NCBI GenBank assembly: GCA_030038335.1
Contig: JASHPC010000089.1
Span: 1-8,224 of the forward strand
DNA: 8,224 nucleotides
From: Vulcanimicrobiota bacterium
GTDB lineage: Bacteria > Vulcanimicrobiota > Vulcanimicrobiia > Vulcanimicrobiales > Vulcanimicrobiaceae
Direction of reading: 5' to 3'
Part shown: positions 1 to 7,082 of the stretch, in pieces
Layout of the letters: every line of letters starts with the position of its first letter
How positions within the stretch are numbered: the first letter of the stretch is position 1
Translations under genes and position numbers: made by a program
The notes under the pieces: model-generated
Seen by the model: only the letters and a program-made list of their open reading frames with translations
What the model was told of the DNA's origin: nothing
Databases searched by the model: none

Positions 1-104
1 TCGGCGTTCGCGTCAGTTACGACCCAGTCGCCGGACGCGTGAACGTCATGACGCCGGGGCTCGGCGAAACGCCTCCGCGCAATCTCACCTCAGCCACACA
101 GTAG
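1..104 (+). CDS. C-terminal tail of a possible convergent gene, product unknown (5' end outside window)
   Basis: A plus-strand frame is open from the left edge (first full codon at 3) to a TAG at 102-104, giving 33 residues that end in NLTSATQ. Its composition (RVSYDPVAGRVNVMTPGLG) looks like genuine protein rather than the Arg/Ser-rich text of the shadow frames. One other plus frame is closed by a TGA at 40-42. The third stays open but reads as Arg-rich shadow. The minus strand shows no gene continuing downstream of the array. The stop lies 12 bases from the stop of the minus-strand gene ending at 117, so the two would be convergent. Too little is visible to assign a family or function. The piece is so short that a chance reading frame cannot be excluded. 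Confidence 0.5.
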   Translation, partial: GVRVSYDPVAGRVNVMTPGLGETPPRNLTSATQ

Positions 105-116
105 CACCGGCGTCGG

Positions 117-1898
117 TTATGCCGGCGATGTTAATGACGCGGTCATCGTGCCTGCACGTGCTTCAAGTGCGGTAACGCGCTCGCGCCAGTGACGTGCTTC
201 GACGGCGCCGTAGGCTGTGCCGGCAGCCTGCGTGAGGCGCGCGAGCAGCGCGACCTCTTCGGGATCGGGCGACGCGCCGTCTGCGCGATTCCCGTACAAC
301 ACGAAACCGATTAACTCGTGTTGCGCCGCGATCGGGATTGCGAGAATAGGCCGTTCGTCTCCTTGCGGGAACGAAGCGTCGTGCACGGCGACTTCGTCGA
401 GGAAAATGGGACGCTCGAGCGCCCGCAGGGTGCGCACGAGAAGCGCGTCATCGCTTATCGCTGTCGCATCGCCTTCACTCCACCCGGAGGATTCGTTGCG
501 CATGAAAAGGCCGTCTGCCGTCACGCGCTCGAACACGGCCCCCGAGCGCAGCTCTAAGATCTTGCAGGCATCGACGGCGAGCGCTTCGTCGACAGCGGAT
601 GAAGATTCCGCAAAGCCGAGCGCCTCGATGCGGTACTGGATGCGCTTCTCGGCAACGTGACGTTTGCGAAAGACGATACGATCCAACAGGCGCTCCGTTC
701 GCGCGTGTACCCAGTTCAAGGTAAGGCCGAAGCCGATGGTCACGAACCCCTCGACTGCGAGCGCCCATCGCTGTTCGGCGAAGACGCGGCTCACGCCCCA
801 ATCGAGTAGGCTCACGACCCCAACGACGAGCGTCGTCATGATCGCGTAGAGCATCGTTCTGTTCAGCGCGAAGCCGATGTCGAGCACGCGATGGCGTAGC
901 ACCGCATAGGCGAGCGCAATCGGAAAGACGCACGACGCGAGCTGCAGGACGTTTGCGACGACAGGGAAAGACGGCGCGTCGCGGACCGTGGGGATCACGA
1001 GCACGGTATTGAGAGCGGCGTCGGAGATTGCCGCGATGACGAAACCGGCCATAACCCAACCAATGCGCCGGCGCGATTCTCCGTCCGCGTCGCGATAGGC
1101 GGCAGCGCCGAATCCCAAGATGATGAGAAGCGGAAGGATGATCCCTAAGCCGATGTCGATGAAACTGCCCCACGAGAGAAACTCCAACGGCTCGAAGATC
1201 GCCTCGAGGACAAAACACACCGCAGCCACGAGAAAGATCGCGTCGGCTACGCGCATGCGAGCGATGCCCGTGTGAGAGTGCGGCGGGTGAGGAAAGCGCG
1301 TGATGAAGACCGGCATCGCGAGAAACGGAAGGCCGGAAAAAGCGGCGACGATGCCGACTGCCACGATGCCAAACCACGGATCTGGAATCCACGAGAGCTC
1401 GCCCACGACCGCGAATGACATAACCGATCCTGCGCCGTAGAACACGAGCGCTGCCGTCGCGAGCGACGGGCGTAAGAGCACGAGCGCGCCAAGAATGATC
1501 AAGTCAATCGCCGCCTGAGCGACGAGTATCGTCGGCTCCGTGCCGAGGTGTAACGAGGATGGCTCCGCGCGAAGCACGACAGTTCGCGTTAGGTCGCCGC
1601 GCCGCACGTGGAGCACGAGGGTCTGTCCGAACGGAGAAAATCCCGTCTGAAAACGATAGCGATCCGATAACGTGAGATTGCCGAGCACGATGACGTCTCC
1701 GGCGCGTAAGCCCTCTTTGGCGGCAGACGAGTGCGGCATTATTCCTCTGATCGTTGCGTTTCCGCCGGGAGCCAGGCCGTCATCGGCGATGCCGAACGTA
1801 GTGTGGGTAAGCGGTGAGAAGACCTGTCCGACCGCAAGGGCAAGCATGACCGCTGCGAACGCAGCAAACGACCATCCGAGAAGCGGATTCGACTTCAC
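117..1898 (-). CDS. Gene A: PDZ-like / polytopic membrane / GAF-like sensor protein, diverged last member of the array
   Basis: Predicted 593-aa membrane receptor-like protein. The chosen start is the GTG at 1898, which overlaps the TGA of gene B in GTGA and follows GGAGG by 4 bases. An in-frame ATG 90 bases upstream (1988) would lie inside gene B and add an Arg-rich, non-homologous leader, so it is rejected. Membrane segment 1 is at about residues 8-29, then a PDZ-like domain at about 42-110 (SSAAKEGLRAGDVI is the typical PDZ helix and GD turn). Further hydrophobic segments follow between about 122 and 396. The cytoplasmic loop ESRRRIGW (about 274-281) and the signature YAVLRHRVLDIGFALNR (331-347) are typical of the membrane regions of many bacterial sensor kinases. 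A GAF-like domain covers about 430-565 (AIPIAAQHELIGFVLYG), then an Arg/Glu-rich possible coiled coil (565-582). No kinase, HATPase or GGDEF module is present. Unlike B-D it lacks the NPPWPY-type motif and the two PDZ cysteines, and unlike B-E it lacks the LCE motif near the C-terminus. Its ligand and partner are unknown. Confidence 0.95.
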   Translation of the reverse strand: MKSNPLLGWSFAAFAAVMLALAVGQVFSPLTHTTFGIADDGLAPGGNATIRGIMPHSSAAKEGLRAGDVIVLGNLTLSDRYRFQTGFSPFGQTLVLHVRRGDLTRTVVLRAEPSSLHLGTEPTILVAQAAIDLIILGALVLLRPSLATAALVFYGAGSVMSFAVVGELSWIPDPWFGIVAVGIVAAFSGLPFLAMPVFITRFPHPPHSHTGIARMRVADAIFLVAAVCFVLEAIFEPLEFLSWGSFIDIGLGIILPLLIILGFGAAAYRDADGESRRRIGWVMAGFVIAAISDAALNTVLVIPTVRDAPSFPVVANVLQLASCVFPIALAYAVLRHRVLDIGFALNRTMLYAIMTTLVVGVVSLLDWGVSRVFAEQRWALAVEGFVTIGFGLTLNWVHARTERLLDRIVFRKRHVAEKRIQYRIEALGFAESSSAVDEALAVDACKILELRSGAVFERVTADGLFMRNESSGWSEGDATAISDDALLVRTLRALERPIFLDEVAVHDASFPQGDERPILAIPIAAQHELIGFVLYGNRADGASPDPEEVALLARLTQAAGTAYGAVEARHWRERVTALEARAGTMTASLTSPA

Positions 1899-3616
1899 GG
1901 CGCCTCCAAAGCGGGAACTACGACCGAAACACGGCCGCGATAGCGGCGAAGCTCGACGACCGTATACGCTTGTGCCGCCATTTCGCAAAGATGCTCCAGG
2001 GACTCGATTTCGTCAGGATCGAGTTGCGTCCCGTCGCGATGCAGACCGTAGACGGCGAACCCGAAGAGTTCGTCATCGCACAGAACCGGAATCGCAACTG
2101 CAGGAACCGCGCCTGCCTCGAGAAATTGCGCGCGCACGTGCGCCCGCAGATCGGCCACCGCAATGCGCGCTCGCTCGACGGCGAGAAAGCGCACGAGATC
2201 GTGCCCGCGCGCGAGTGCTACCGTCTCGGCACTCGTCCATCCAACGGACGCAACGCATGCGTACGCGTTCCCACGAGCACGAAAGAGCGCGGCCATCGAA
2301 AGGTCAAGCGCTTCGTACGGGTCGCCGACGAGCACCGCGTCGATCGTCTCCTCGCCGTCGGCACGCAGCAGCGAGCGAGCCGCGCGCCGCAGATAGGCCT
2401 CGGCCGCATGTTTCTTGCGAAAGAGCACGGCGTCGATTGCCGATTCGATCCAGTTGTAGCCGCGATGGAGTGCGAGGCCGAGCGCAATCGTCACGGCCGC
2501 GTCGATAGCGAGCGCCGTGCGTACCTCCGAAAGGTACGCGCTCGTCGCCCAGTCGACCACGCCGATGATCGCAACGACGAGCGTCGTTACGATTCCGTAG
2601 ACGACCGTGCGACTCAGCACGAAGCGCACGTCGATCACGTGTCGCCGCAGAATTGCATACATGAGGCAGAGCGGCATGACGACGGTGAGCACGCCGCCGG
2701 CGATAGAAATGACATTGTTTAGAACGTCGTTGCGCACGACGTTGCACACGATACCGAACATGATTGCAAACGCTGCCCAGCCAAAGCGCGCACGGTCGGG
2801 CCGTTCCATCGTGACGAGACGTGCTACGACGAGCAGAACGGTGAGGGCCGTAAACCCCTCATCGATCCAGCTCGTAAGGGGACCAAAGTTAACCGTCGTT
2901 GCAAGATCGGTGGCTACGGAAAGTCCAAAGTATCCCAACGAAAGAGCGACAACGGTCCAAAACGTCTTCCCGCGCCATCCGCGTGGAACTCCGTTTTCGG
3001 GGACGACCAGCGTGAACAACGCGAGCAACGGCCCAGCGGAGTATGTTAGGACGCTCAGGAGAGTTTTAGCGGTCGCGTACGACGTCCCGGGCAGCCAGAG
3101 AAGCATTCCTTGCGCCGCAGCCCACGGGACGTTTGCGCAGCAGTATCCGAACAGCAACCACGTCATAAGGCTCGGCCGCGCGACGACGAGCGCGGAACCG
3201 ACAATGAGAAAGATGATGAAGACCGCGAGACGCAGCGTCGCGATCCAGAGAGTTCCGTACATCAGTCCGGGCGGCGGCATTGGTGTCGGCGCGAATGTGA
3301 CGTTGCGCCACGTACCGTGCCGAAACGCGCAGAGCGAGATCGGATCGGGGGTGTATAAGAGATTGGGCGCATATACGTCGAAGAGACGTGAATTATTGCG
3401 CGCCGAGAGGCATCCTAGCGCGTCGCTCGTGCGCAGCCCCGCGCGATAGGCTGGTGAGTTGCGTTCGATCGTGACGGTCAGCCGCGCGCCTATTGGGCCG
3501 TCTTGCTGACTTACGCCGCTGTATGGCCACGGCGGATTCTCGAACATGGAAGGCGCAACGATGGCTAGGAGCAGGGCAGAGCACGCGACGACGAGGATCG
3601 CACGGACGGCGTTCAC
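1895..3616 (-). CDS. Gene B: PDZ-like / ten-segment membrane / GAF-like sensor protein
   Basis: 573-aa protein starting at a GTG that overlaps the stop of gene C in GTGA, preceded by GGAGA. The N-terminus MNAVRAI is positively charged, followed by segment 1 (about 7-24), motif MFENPPWPYSG (24-34) and a PDZ-like domain (about 44-110, core NSPAYRAGLRTSD) with Cys69 and Cys96. Hydrophobic stretches at about 122-146, 150-172, 180-206, 218-238, 252-268, 278-297, 302-322, 335-357 and 366-385 give ten segments. Basic loops (GWRGK; ERPDRARFGW; RRHVIDVR; FRKKH) fit the positive-inside rule, with the PDZ outside and the C-terminus inside. The signature YAILRRHVIDVRFVLSR is at 320-336. A GAF-like domain runs from about 415 to 555 (VAIPVLCDDELFGFAVYGL, DGTQLDPDE, LCEMAAQAY) and the protein ends in ALEAP. 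No output domain follows, although many proteins with this membrane signature continue into a kinase. It is closest to gene C: equal length and no indel needed in the core. The signal sensed is unknown. Confidence 0.96.
   Translation of the reverse strand: MNAVRAILVVACSALLLAIVAPSMFENPPWPYSGVSQQDGPIGARLTVTIERNSPAYRAGLRTSDALGCLSARNNSRLFDVYAPNLLYTPDPISLCAFRHGTWRNVTFAPTPMPPPGLMYGTLWIATLRLAVFIIFLIVGSALVVARPSLMTWLLFGYCCANVPWAAAQGMLLWLPGTSYATAKTLLSVLTYSAGPLLALFTLVVPENGVPRGWRGKTFWTVVALSLGYFGLSVATDLATTVNFGPLTSWIDEGFTALTVLLVVARLVTMERPDRARFGWAAFAIMFGIVCNVVRNDVLNNVISIAGGVLTVVMPLCLMYAILRRHVIDVRFVLSRTVVYGIVTTLVVAIIGVVDWATSAYLSEVRTALAIDAAVTIALGLALHRGYNWIESAIDAVLFRKKHAAEAYLRRAARSLLRADGEETIDAVLVGDPYEALDLSMAALFRARGNAYACVASVGWTSAETVALARGHDLVRFLAVERARIAVADLRAHVRAQFLEAGAVPAVAIPVLCDDELFGFAVYGLHRDGTQLDPDEIESLEHLCEMAAQAYTVVELRRYRGRVSVVVPALEAP
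1903..1907 (-). promoter_or_regulatory. Ribosome binding site of gene A
   Basis: GGAGG on the minus strand, four bases before the GTG at 1898 and inside the last codons (LEAP) of gene B. This site and the GTGA overlap decide the start of gene A over the ATG at 1988. Confidence 0.8.
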
Positions 3617-5334
3617 GGCGTCTCCATCGCAGGCAACGAGACCGTTACGGGGCGCTGATAGCGATTGAGCTCCACCATGATATAGGCTTGCGCTGCCGAT
3701 TCACAGAGATGCTCGAGCGCGTCGAGTTCGTCCGGGTCGAGCTGCGTTCCGTCGCGATGTAGGCCGTAGATCGCAAACGCGAGCAGATCGTCACCGCGAA
3801 AGACCGGAATCGCGACGGCCGGCAGTGCACCCGCCTCGATGAACTCGGCAGTGACGTGCCTGCGCAGATCTGAGATCGCCACACACGCTCGCTCCGCTTC
3901 CAGAAAACGCGTCAGCTCGCTGCCGGGCGCGAAGGTGAGTTTACGGGGGAGGTCCCAACCTGCTGCCGACGCTGCCGAATAACTGGTGCCATCGCTGCGA
4001 AAGACCGTAGCCATCGTGAGGTCGAGTTTCTCAACGGGACCTTCGACGAGTGCCACATCGACCGTACGCTCGTCGCGTGCTCTTAGAATTGCACGCGCGG
4101 CGCGACGTAGATACGCGGCCGCCTCGTGCTTTTTGCGAAAGACGAGGGCGTCGACCGTGGACTCGATCCAGCCGTAGAAGCGGTGTAAGGCGAGACCGAG
4201 CCCGATCGTTACAGCCCCATCGATGGCAAGCGCCGCGCGTACCTCCGAAAGATACACGCTTGTCGCCCAGTCGACGACTCCGATAACAACGACGACGAGA
4301 GTCGTGACGATGCCGTAGACAACCGCGCGGCTCAGCACGAAGCGAACGTCGATGACGTGCCGCCGGAGAATCGCGTACAGGAGGCACAGTGGCATCACGA
4401 TGGTGAGATAACCGCACGCTGTGCTGACGGCGTCGTTCGGGAGGACGTTGCGAGCGTCGTTCACGAGGACGCCGAAGATGATGGCAAACGCGGCCCAAGC
4501 GAACCGCGCGCGCTCATGCCGCTCCATCGTCAGCAGACGCACGATAACGATCGCAATCGTTATCGCGGTAAACGTCTCGTCGCCGTTCGTTTGAAGGATG
4601 CCGCGCAGACTCGTCGCGGGCGATACGATGACCGATACTGCGATCAGCACAGCCACAACTGCGATGATGCGAAAGAGAATGTTTCTCCAGCCGGCTGGGG
4701 GCATATCGGCCGGAACGGTCAGCGCAAAGAGTGCGAGGACGGGAGCACCGAGCTCGATGGTTCCCGCGGTTACAGCGGTAATGAACGTGTAGGCCGGGGA
4801 CGGCAGCGTTATCAACATGCCCATTGACGTTGCATCGGGCATACTTGCCAAGCAGTACCCGAAAAACAACCATGTCATGGCACCGGGTCGTGCCATGACG
4901 AGCGCGCAGCCGACGAGCAGGAACAGCGTGTACACCGCGATGCGCAAAGCGGCGAAGAGCGGTGTGTTGTAAAAGAGTCCTGGTGGTGGCATGCGTTTTG
5001 GAACGAACGTGACGGCGTGCCATGCACTACTGCCGTGGCGGGCGCATACGCGAACGGGACTGCCCGTATAGGGCACGATTGCCGGAAAGAACGGGAAGAG
5101 GAACTGGAAATCGACGAGCGAGAGACAGCCGACGACGTCCCCGGTGCGCAACCCCGCGTGATATGCGGGCGAGCCGGAGTCGACACCGACAGTGACATCC
5201 TTCTGGAGCACCGTCGCACTTTCGTAATGCACGCCCGTGTACGGCCACGGCGGATTCACGAACATCGTCGGCGCCGCGACAAGCAGAAAAAAGGAGGCGA
5301 CGCCGATGGTGATGAGCGCGCGAACCGCTCTCAC
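3613..5334 (-). CDS. Gene C: PDZ-like / ten-segment membrane / GAF-like sensor protein, closest paralog of B
   Basis: 573-aa protein with a GTG start overlapping the TGA of gene D (GTGA) and GGAGA four bases upstream. Segment 1 is at about 7-22, then MFVNPPWPYTG (24-34) and a PDZ-like domain (about 46-110, core GSPAYHAGLRTGDVVGC) with Cys70 and Cys97 at positions matching gene B. The middle of the PDZ is unusually aromatic (FQFLFPFFPAIVPY, 77-90), a likely ligand- or membrane-facing stretch. Membrane segments run from about 122 to 385, with loops ERHERARFAW (271-280) and RRHVIDVR (324-331). A GAF-like domain follows at about 415-555 (VAIPVFRGDDLLAFAIYGL, DGTQLDPDE, LCESAAQAY). From 308 to 402 it is more than 80% identical to gene B by eye, while the PDZ and first half of the GAF differ much more. 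No catalytic output domain is visible. The C-terminus AMETP doubles as the ribosome-binding region of gene B. Confidence 0.96.
   Translation of the reverse strand: MRAVRALITIGVASFFLLVAAPTMFVNPPWPYTGVHYESATVLQKDVTVGVDSGSPAYHAGLRTGDVVGCLSLVDFQFLFPFFPAIVPYTGSPVRVCARHGSSAWHAVTFVPKRMPPPGLFYNTPLFAALRIAVYTLFLLVGCALVMARPGAMTWLFFGYCLASMPDATSMGMLITLPSPAYTFITAVTAGTIELGAPVLALFALTVPADMPPAGWRNILFRIIAVVAVLIAVSVIVSPATSLRGILQTNGDETFTAITIAIVIVRLLTMERHERARFAWAAFAIIFGVLVNDARNVLPNDAVSTACGYLTIVMPLCLLYAILRRHVIDVRFVLSRAVVYGIVTTLVVVVIGVVDWATSVYLSEVRAALAIDGAVTIGLGLALHRFYGWIESTVDALVFRKKHEAAAYLRRAARAILRARDERTVDVALVEGPVEKLDLTMATVFRSDGTSYSAASAAGWDLPRKLTFAPGSELTRFLEAERACVAISDLRRHVTAEFIEAGALPAVAIPVFRGDDLLAFAIYGLHRDGTQLDPDELDALEHLCESAAQAYIMVELNRYQRPVTVSLPAMETP
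3621..3625 (-). promoter_or_regulatory. Ribosome binding site of gene B
   Basis: GGAGA on the minus strand, four bases before the GTG at 3616, formed by the ATG-GAG-ACG (Met-Glu-Thr) codons at the end of gene C. Confidence 0.75.
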
Positions 5335-7082
5335 ATCGTCTCCATCGCCGGTATCGACGCTTTCGCGCCACGATAGTGCGTGAGTTCGATCGTGGTGTAC
5401 GCCTGTGCGGCAGTTTCGCAGAGGCGTTCGAGTATGCGTTCTTCGTCGGGATCGAGGCGCGTGCCGTCCCGGTGAAGGCCGAAGAGCGCGAAGCCGGTGA
5501 GATCGTTGCTCTGAAAGATAGGTACGGCAATGGCTGGCGCGTTCCCATGCTCGAATCGTTGCCGGCCGATCCGCTCGTGGAGTTCGCCGATGGAAATGCT
5601 GCCGCGCTCGGAGAGGAAGAAGCGAATGAGATCGTCATCTGTCGCGATCGTGGGGAGCTCCGCTATACCCCATCCCTCGGCGGAAACGGGCGTAAATCCA
5701 GTTCTGCGCTGCCGGTAGAGCGCTGCTGCGGCCAGTGAGAACTTTTCATATGGAGCGAAGACAAGCGCGTTGTCCACGGCTTCGTCCGTGCGCGCGAACG
5801 GTAGCGTACGCGCGAGGCGCATCAAATACTGTTGCGCGTTGTGCTTCTCGCGGAAGAGCAATGAATCGACGATGCGATCCACCCAGCCGTACGCACGATG
5901 AAGCACGAAGCCGATGGCAATGGTGACCAGTGCATCGATGGCCATCGCCGCTCGAACTTCGTGCAGGTACGCGCTCGTCGCCCAGTCGACGACGCCAATG
6001 AGGGCGATAACGAGCGTCGTGACTGCTGCGTAAACGACGCCCCGGCTTATGACGAACCGAACGTCGATGACATGCCGCCGCAGGATCGCGTACATGAGCG
6101 CAATCGGCATCACGACCGTAAGATACGCGGCGACGAATGACACGACGTCGACGAAGAACGTCGAGCCGGAGATCACGCCGGTTCGCAAGCTGTTGTCGAC
6201 GACGCCGAAGATGATGGCGAATGCCGCCCAGCCGAAACGCGCGCGCTCCGACCGGTGCATCGTCGCCAGGCGCGCAAGTACGACGAGGACCGCAGCGATC
6301 GTGAGGACGCCGCTGCACCACTGTCCGATCGCTGACGTGTAGTCGTGTGCCAAAACAATGCAGCTGTTCAGAACGGCGGAAGCGAGCGTGGCAGCTCCTA
6401 CGACGACGAATACTGCGCGGCGCCAGCCACGTGGAGGCGTATGCTCCGGCACGACGAGCGCGAAGAGCGTAAGGGCTCCTGCTATGGAAGAGGACGTCAT
6501 CGTCATGAGGAGCAGGAGCGCGGTGTCCTGCCAGGCCGAAAGCATCGCGCCGTCCGCGACCGCGGTGAAGGGCGCCGTCCCTACGCAGTAGGCGAAGAGC
6601 AGCCAGCTCATGAGGCTCGGGCGTGCGATGACGAGCGCGCACCCGACGATCAAGTAGATGAGATAGACGAGCGCGCGAAGCGCTGCAAGCCACGGCGAGA
6701 TGTACGCGAGCCCGACCGAAGGACGACGCTGCGCGAGAAGCGATACCGGCTGCCACGCACTGCCGCGTCGAACGCATAGCTGTATGGGCAGTCCGTCGTA
6801 CACTTGGTGAGGAACGGACGTGATGATGCCAAAGGTACGAGCATCCAGGCAGGAGATCGTATCACCGGTCCTGAGCCCGGCTCGATATGCCGGTGAATCT
6901 CGGTCGATCGTCACGGTGCTGCTCGCGCTACTGAACGCACCGCGCACGAGGGTTCTGCTCTGCGTGGTAAAGGCGTTAATGCCGGTGTACGGCCACGGAG
7001 GGCTCGCGAACATCGGCGGCACCGTGAACAGAAAGAAAAACGCGGCTATGCCGATGGCGACGATTACACGCGTTGCTCTCAT
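5331..7082 (-). CDS. Gene D: PDZ-like / ten-segment membrane / GAF-like sensor protein, with longer PDZ linker
   Basis: 583-aa protein and the only complete gene of the array with an ATG start, overlapping the TGA of gene E in ATGA. The N-terminus MRATRVIVAI leads into segment 1, then MFASPPWPYTG (24-34). A Ser/Thr-rich linker (about 38-55) is some ten residues longer than in B or C and precedes the PDZ-like domain (about 55-116, core DSPAYRAGLRTGD), which has Cys78 and Cys103. Membrane segments follow to about 395, with loops HRSERARFGW (276-285) and RRHVIDVR (335-342). FREKH (410-414) marks the exit to the cytoplasm. A GAF-like domain lies at about 425-565 (IAVPIFQSNDLTGFALFGL, DGTRLDPDE, LCETAAQAY). 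FREKH, LARTLPFA and APYEK are shared with gene E but not with B or C, so D and E form a pair. No enzymatic output domain is present. The C-terminus AMETM carries the Shine-Dalgarno of gene C. Confidence 0.96.
   Translation of the reverse strand: MRATRVIVAIGIAAFFFLFTVPPMFASPPWPYTGINAFTTQSRTLVRGAFSSASSTVTIDRDSPAYRAGLRTGDTISCLDARTFGIITSVPHQVYDGLPIQLCVRRGSAWQPVSLLAQRRPSVGLAYISPWLAALRALVYLIYLIVGCALVIARPSLMSWLLFAYCVGTAPFTAVADGAMLSAWQDTALLLLMTMTSSSIAGALTLFALVVPEHTPPRGWRRAVFVVVGAATLASAVLNSCIVLAHDYTSAIGQWCSGVLTIAAVLVVLARLATMHRSERARFGWAAFAIIFGVVDNSLRTGVISGSTFFVDVVSFVAAYLTVVMPIALMYAILRRHVIDVRFVISRGVVYAAVTTLVIALIGVVDWATSAYLHEVRAAMAIDALVTIAIGFVLHRAYGWVDRIVDSLLFREKHNAQQYLMRLARTLPFARTDEAVDNALVFAPYEKFSLAAAALYRQRRTGFTPVSAEGWGIAELPTIATDDDLIRFFLSERGSISIGELHERIGRQRFEHGNAPAIAVPIFQSNDLTGFALFGLHRDGTRLDPDEERILERLCETAAQAYTTIELTHYRGAKASIPAMETM
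5339..5343 (-). promoter_or_regulatory. Ribosome binding site of gene C
   Basis: GGAGA on the minus strand, four bases before the GTG at 5334, again formed by ATG-GAG-ACG (Met-Glu-Thr) codons, here at the end of gene D. An ATG two bases upstream of the GTG is followed directly by TGA, so it cannot be the start. Confidence 0.75.

Noticed and set aside
107..125. Small inverted repeat CCGGC/GCCGG around the stop of gene A as a terminator
   Set aside because: The stem is only five or six pairs with a 7-9 base loop and no T-run on either side; such matches are common in GC-rich DNA.
1899..1988. In-frame ATG at 1988 giving gene A a 30-residue N-terminal extension
   Set aside because: It would overlap gene B by about 90 bases, adds a non-homologous Arg-rich leader, and the GTG at 1898 has a good GGAGG and matches the 4-base overlap at the other junctions.
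2618..2659. The conserved His in RRHVIDVRF as a phospho-accepting histidine of a kinase H-box
   Set aside because: It lies in a short basic loop between membrane segments, does not fit the H-E-x-[RK]-[TN]-P pattern, no HATPase motifs follow, and gene A has the His one position earlier (LRHR).
1672..3449. Long plus-strand open frames (about 278 and 280 codons, at 1672-2508 and 2607-3449)
   Set aside because: They lie opposite genes A, B and C, are very rich in Arg, Ser and Thr, show no domain or membrane pattern, and arise from codon bias in GC-rich DNA. The minus-strand genes have clear paralog support.
6920..6975. Extra residues before the PDZ-like domain of gene D as a frameshift or insertion element
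   Set aside because: The reading frame is intact, the extra ten or so residues are a low-complexity Ser/Thr linker, and homology resumes cleanly at DSPAYRAGLRTGD.
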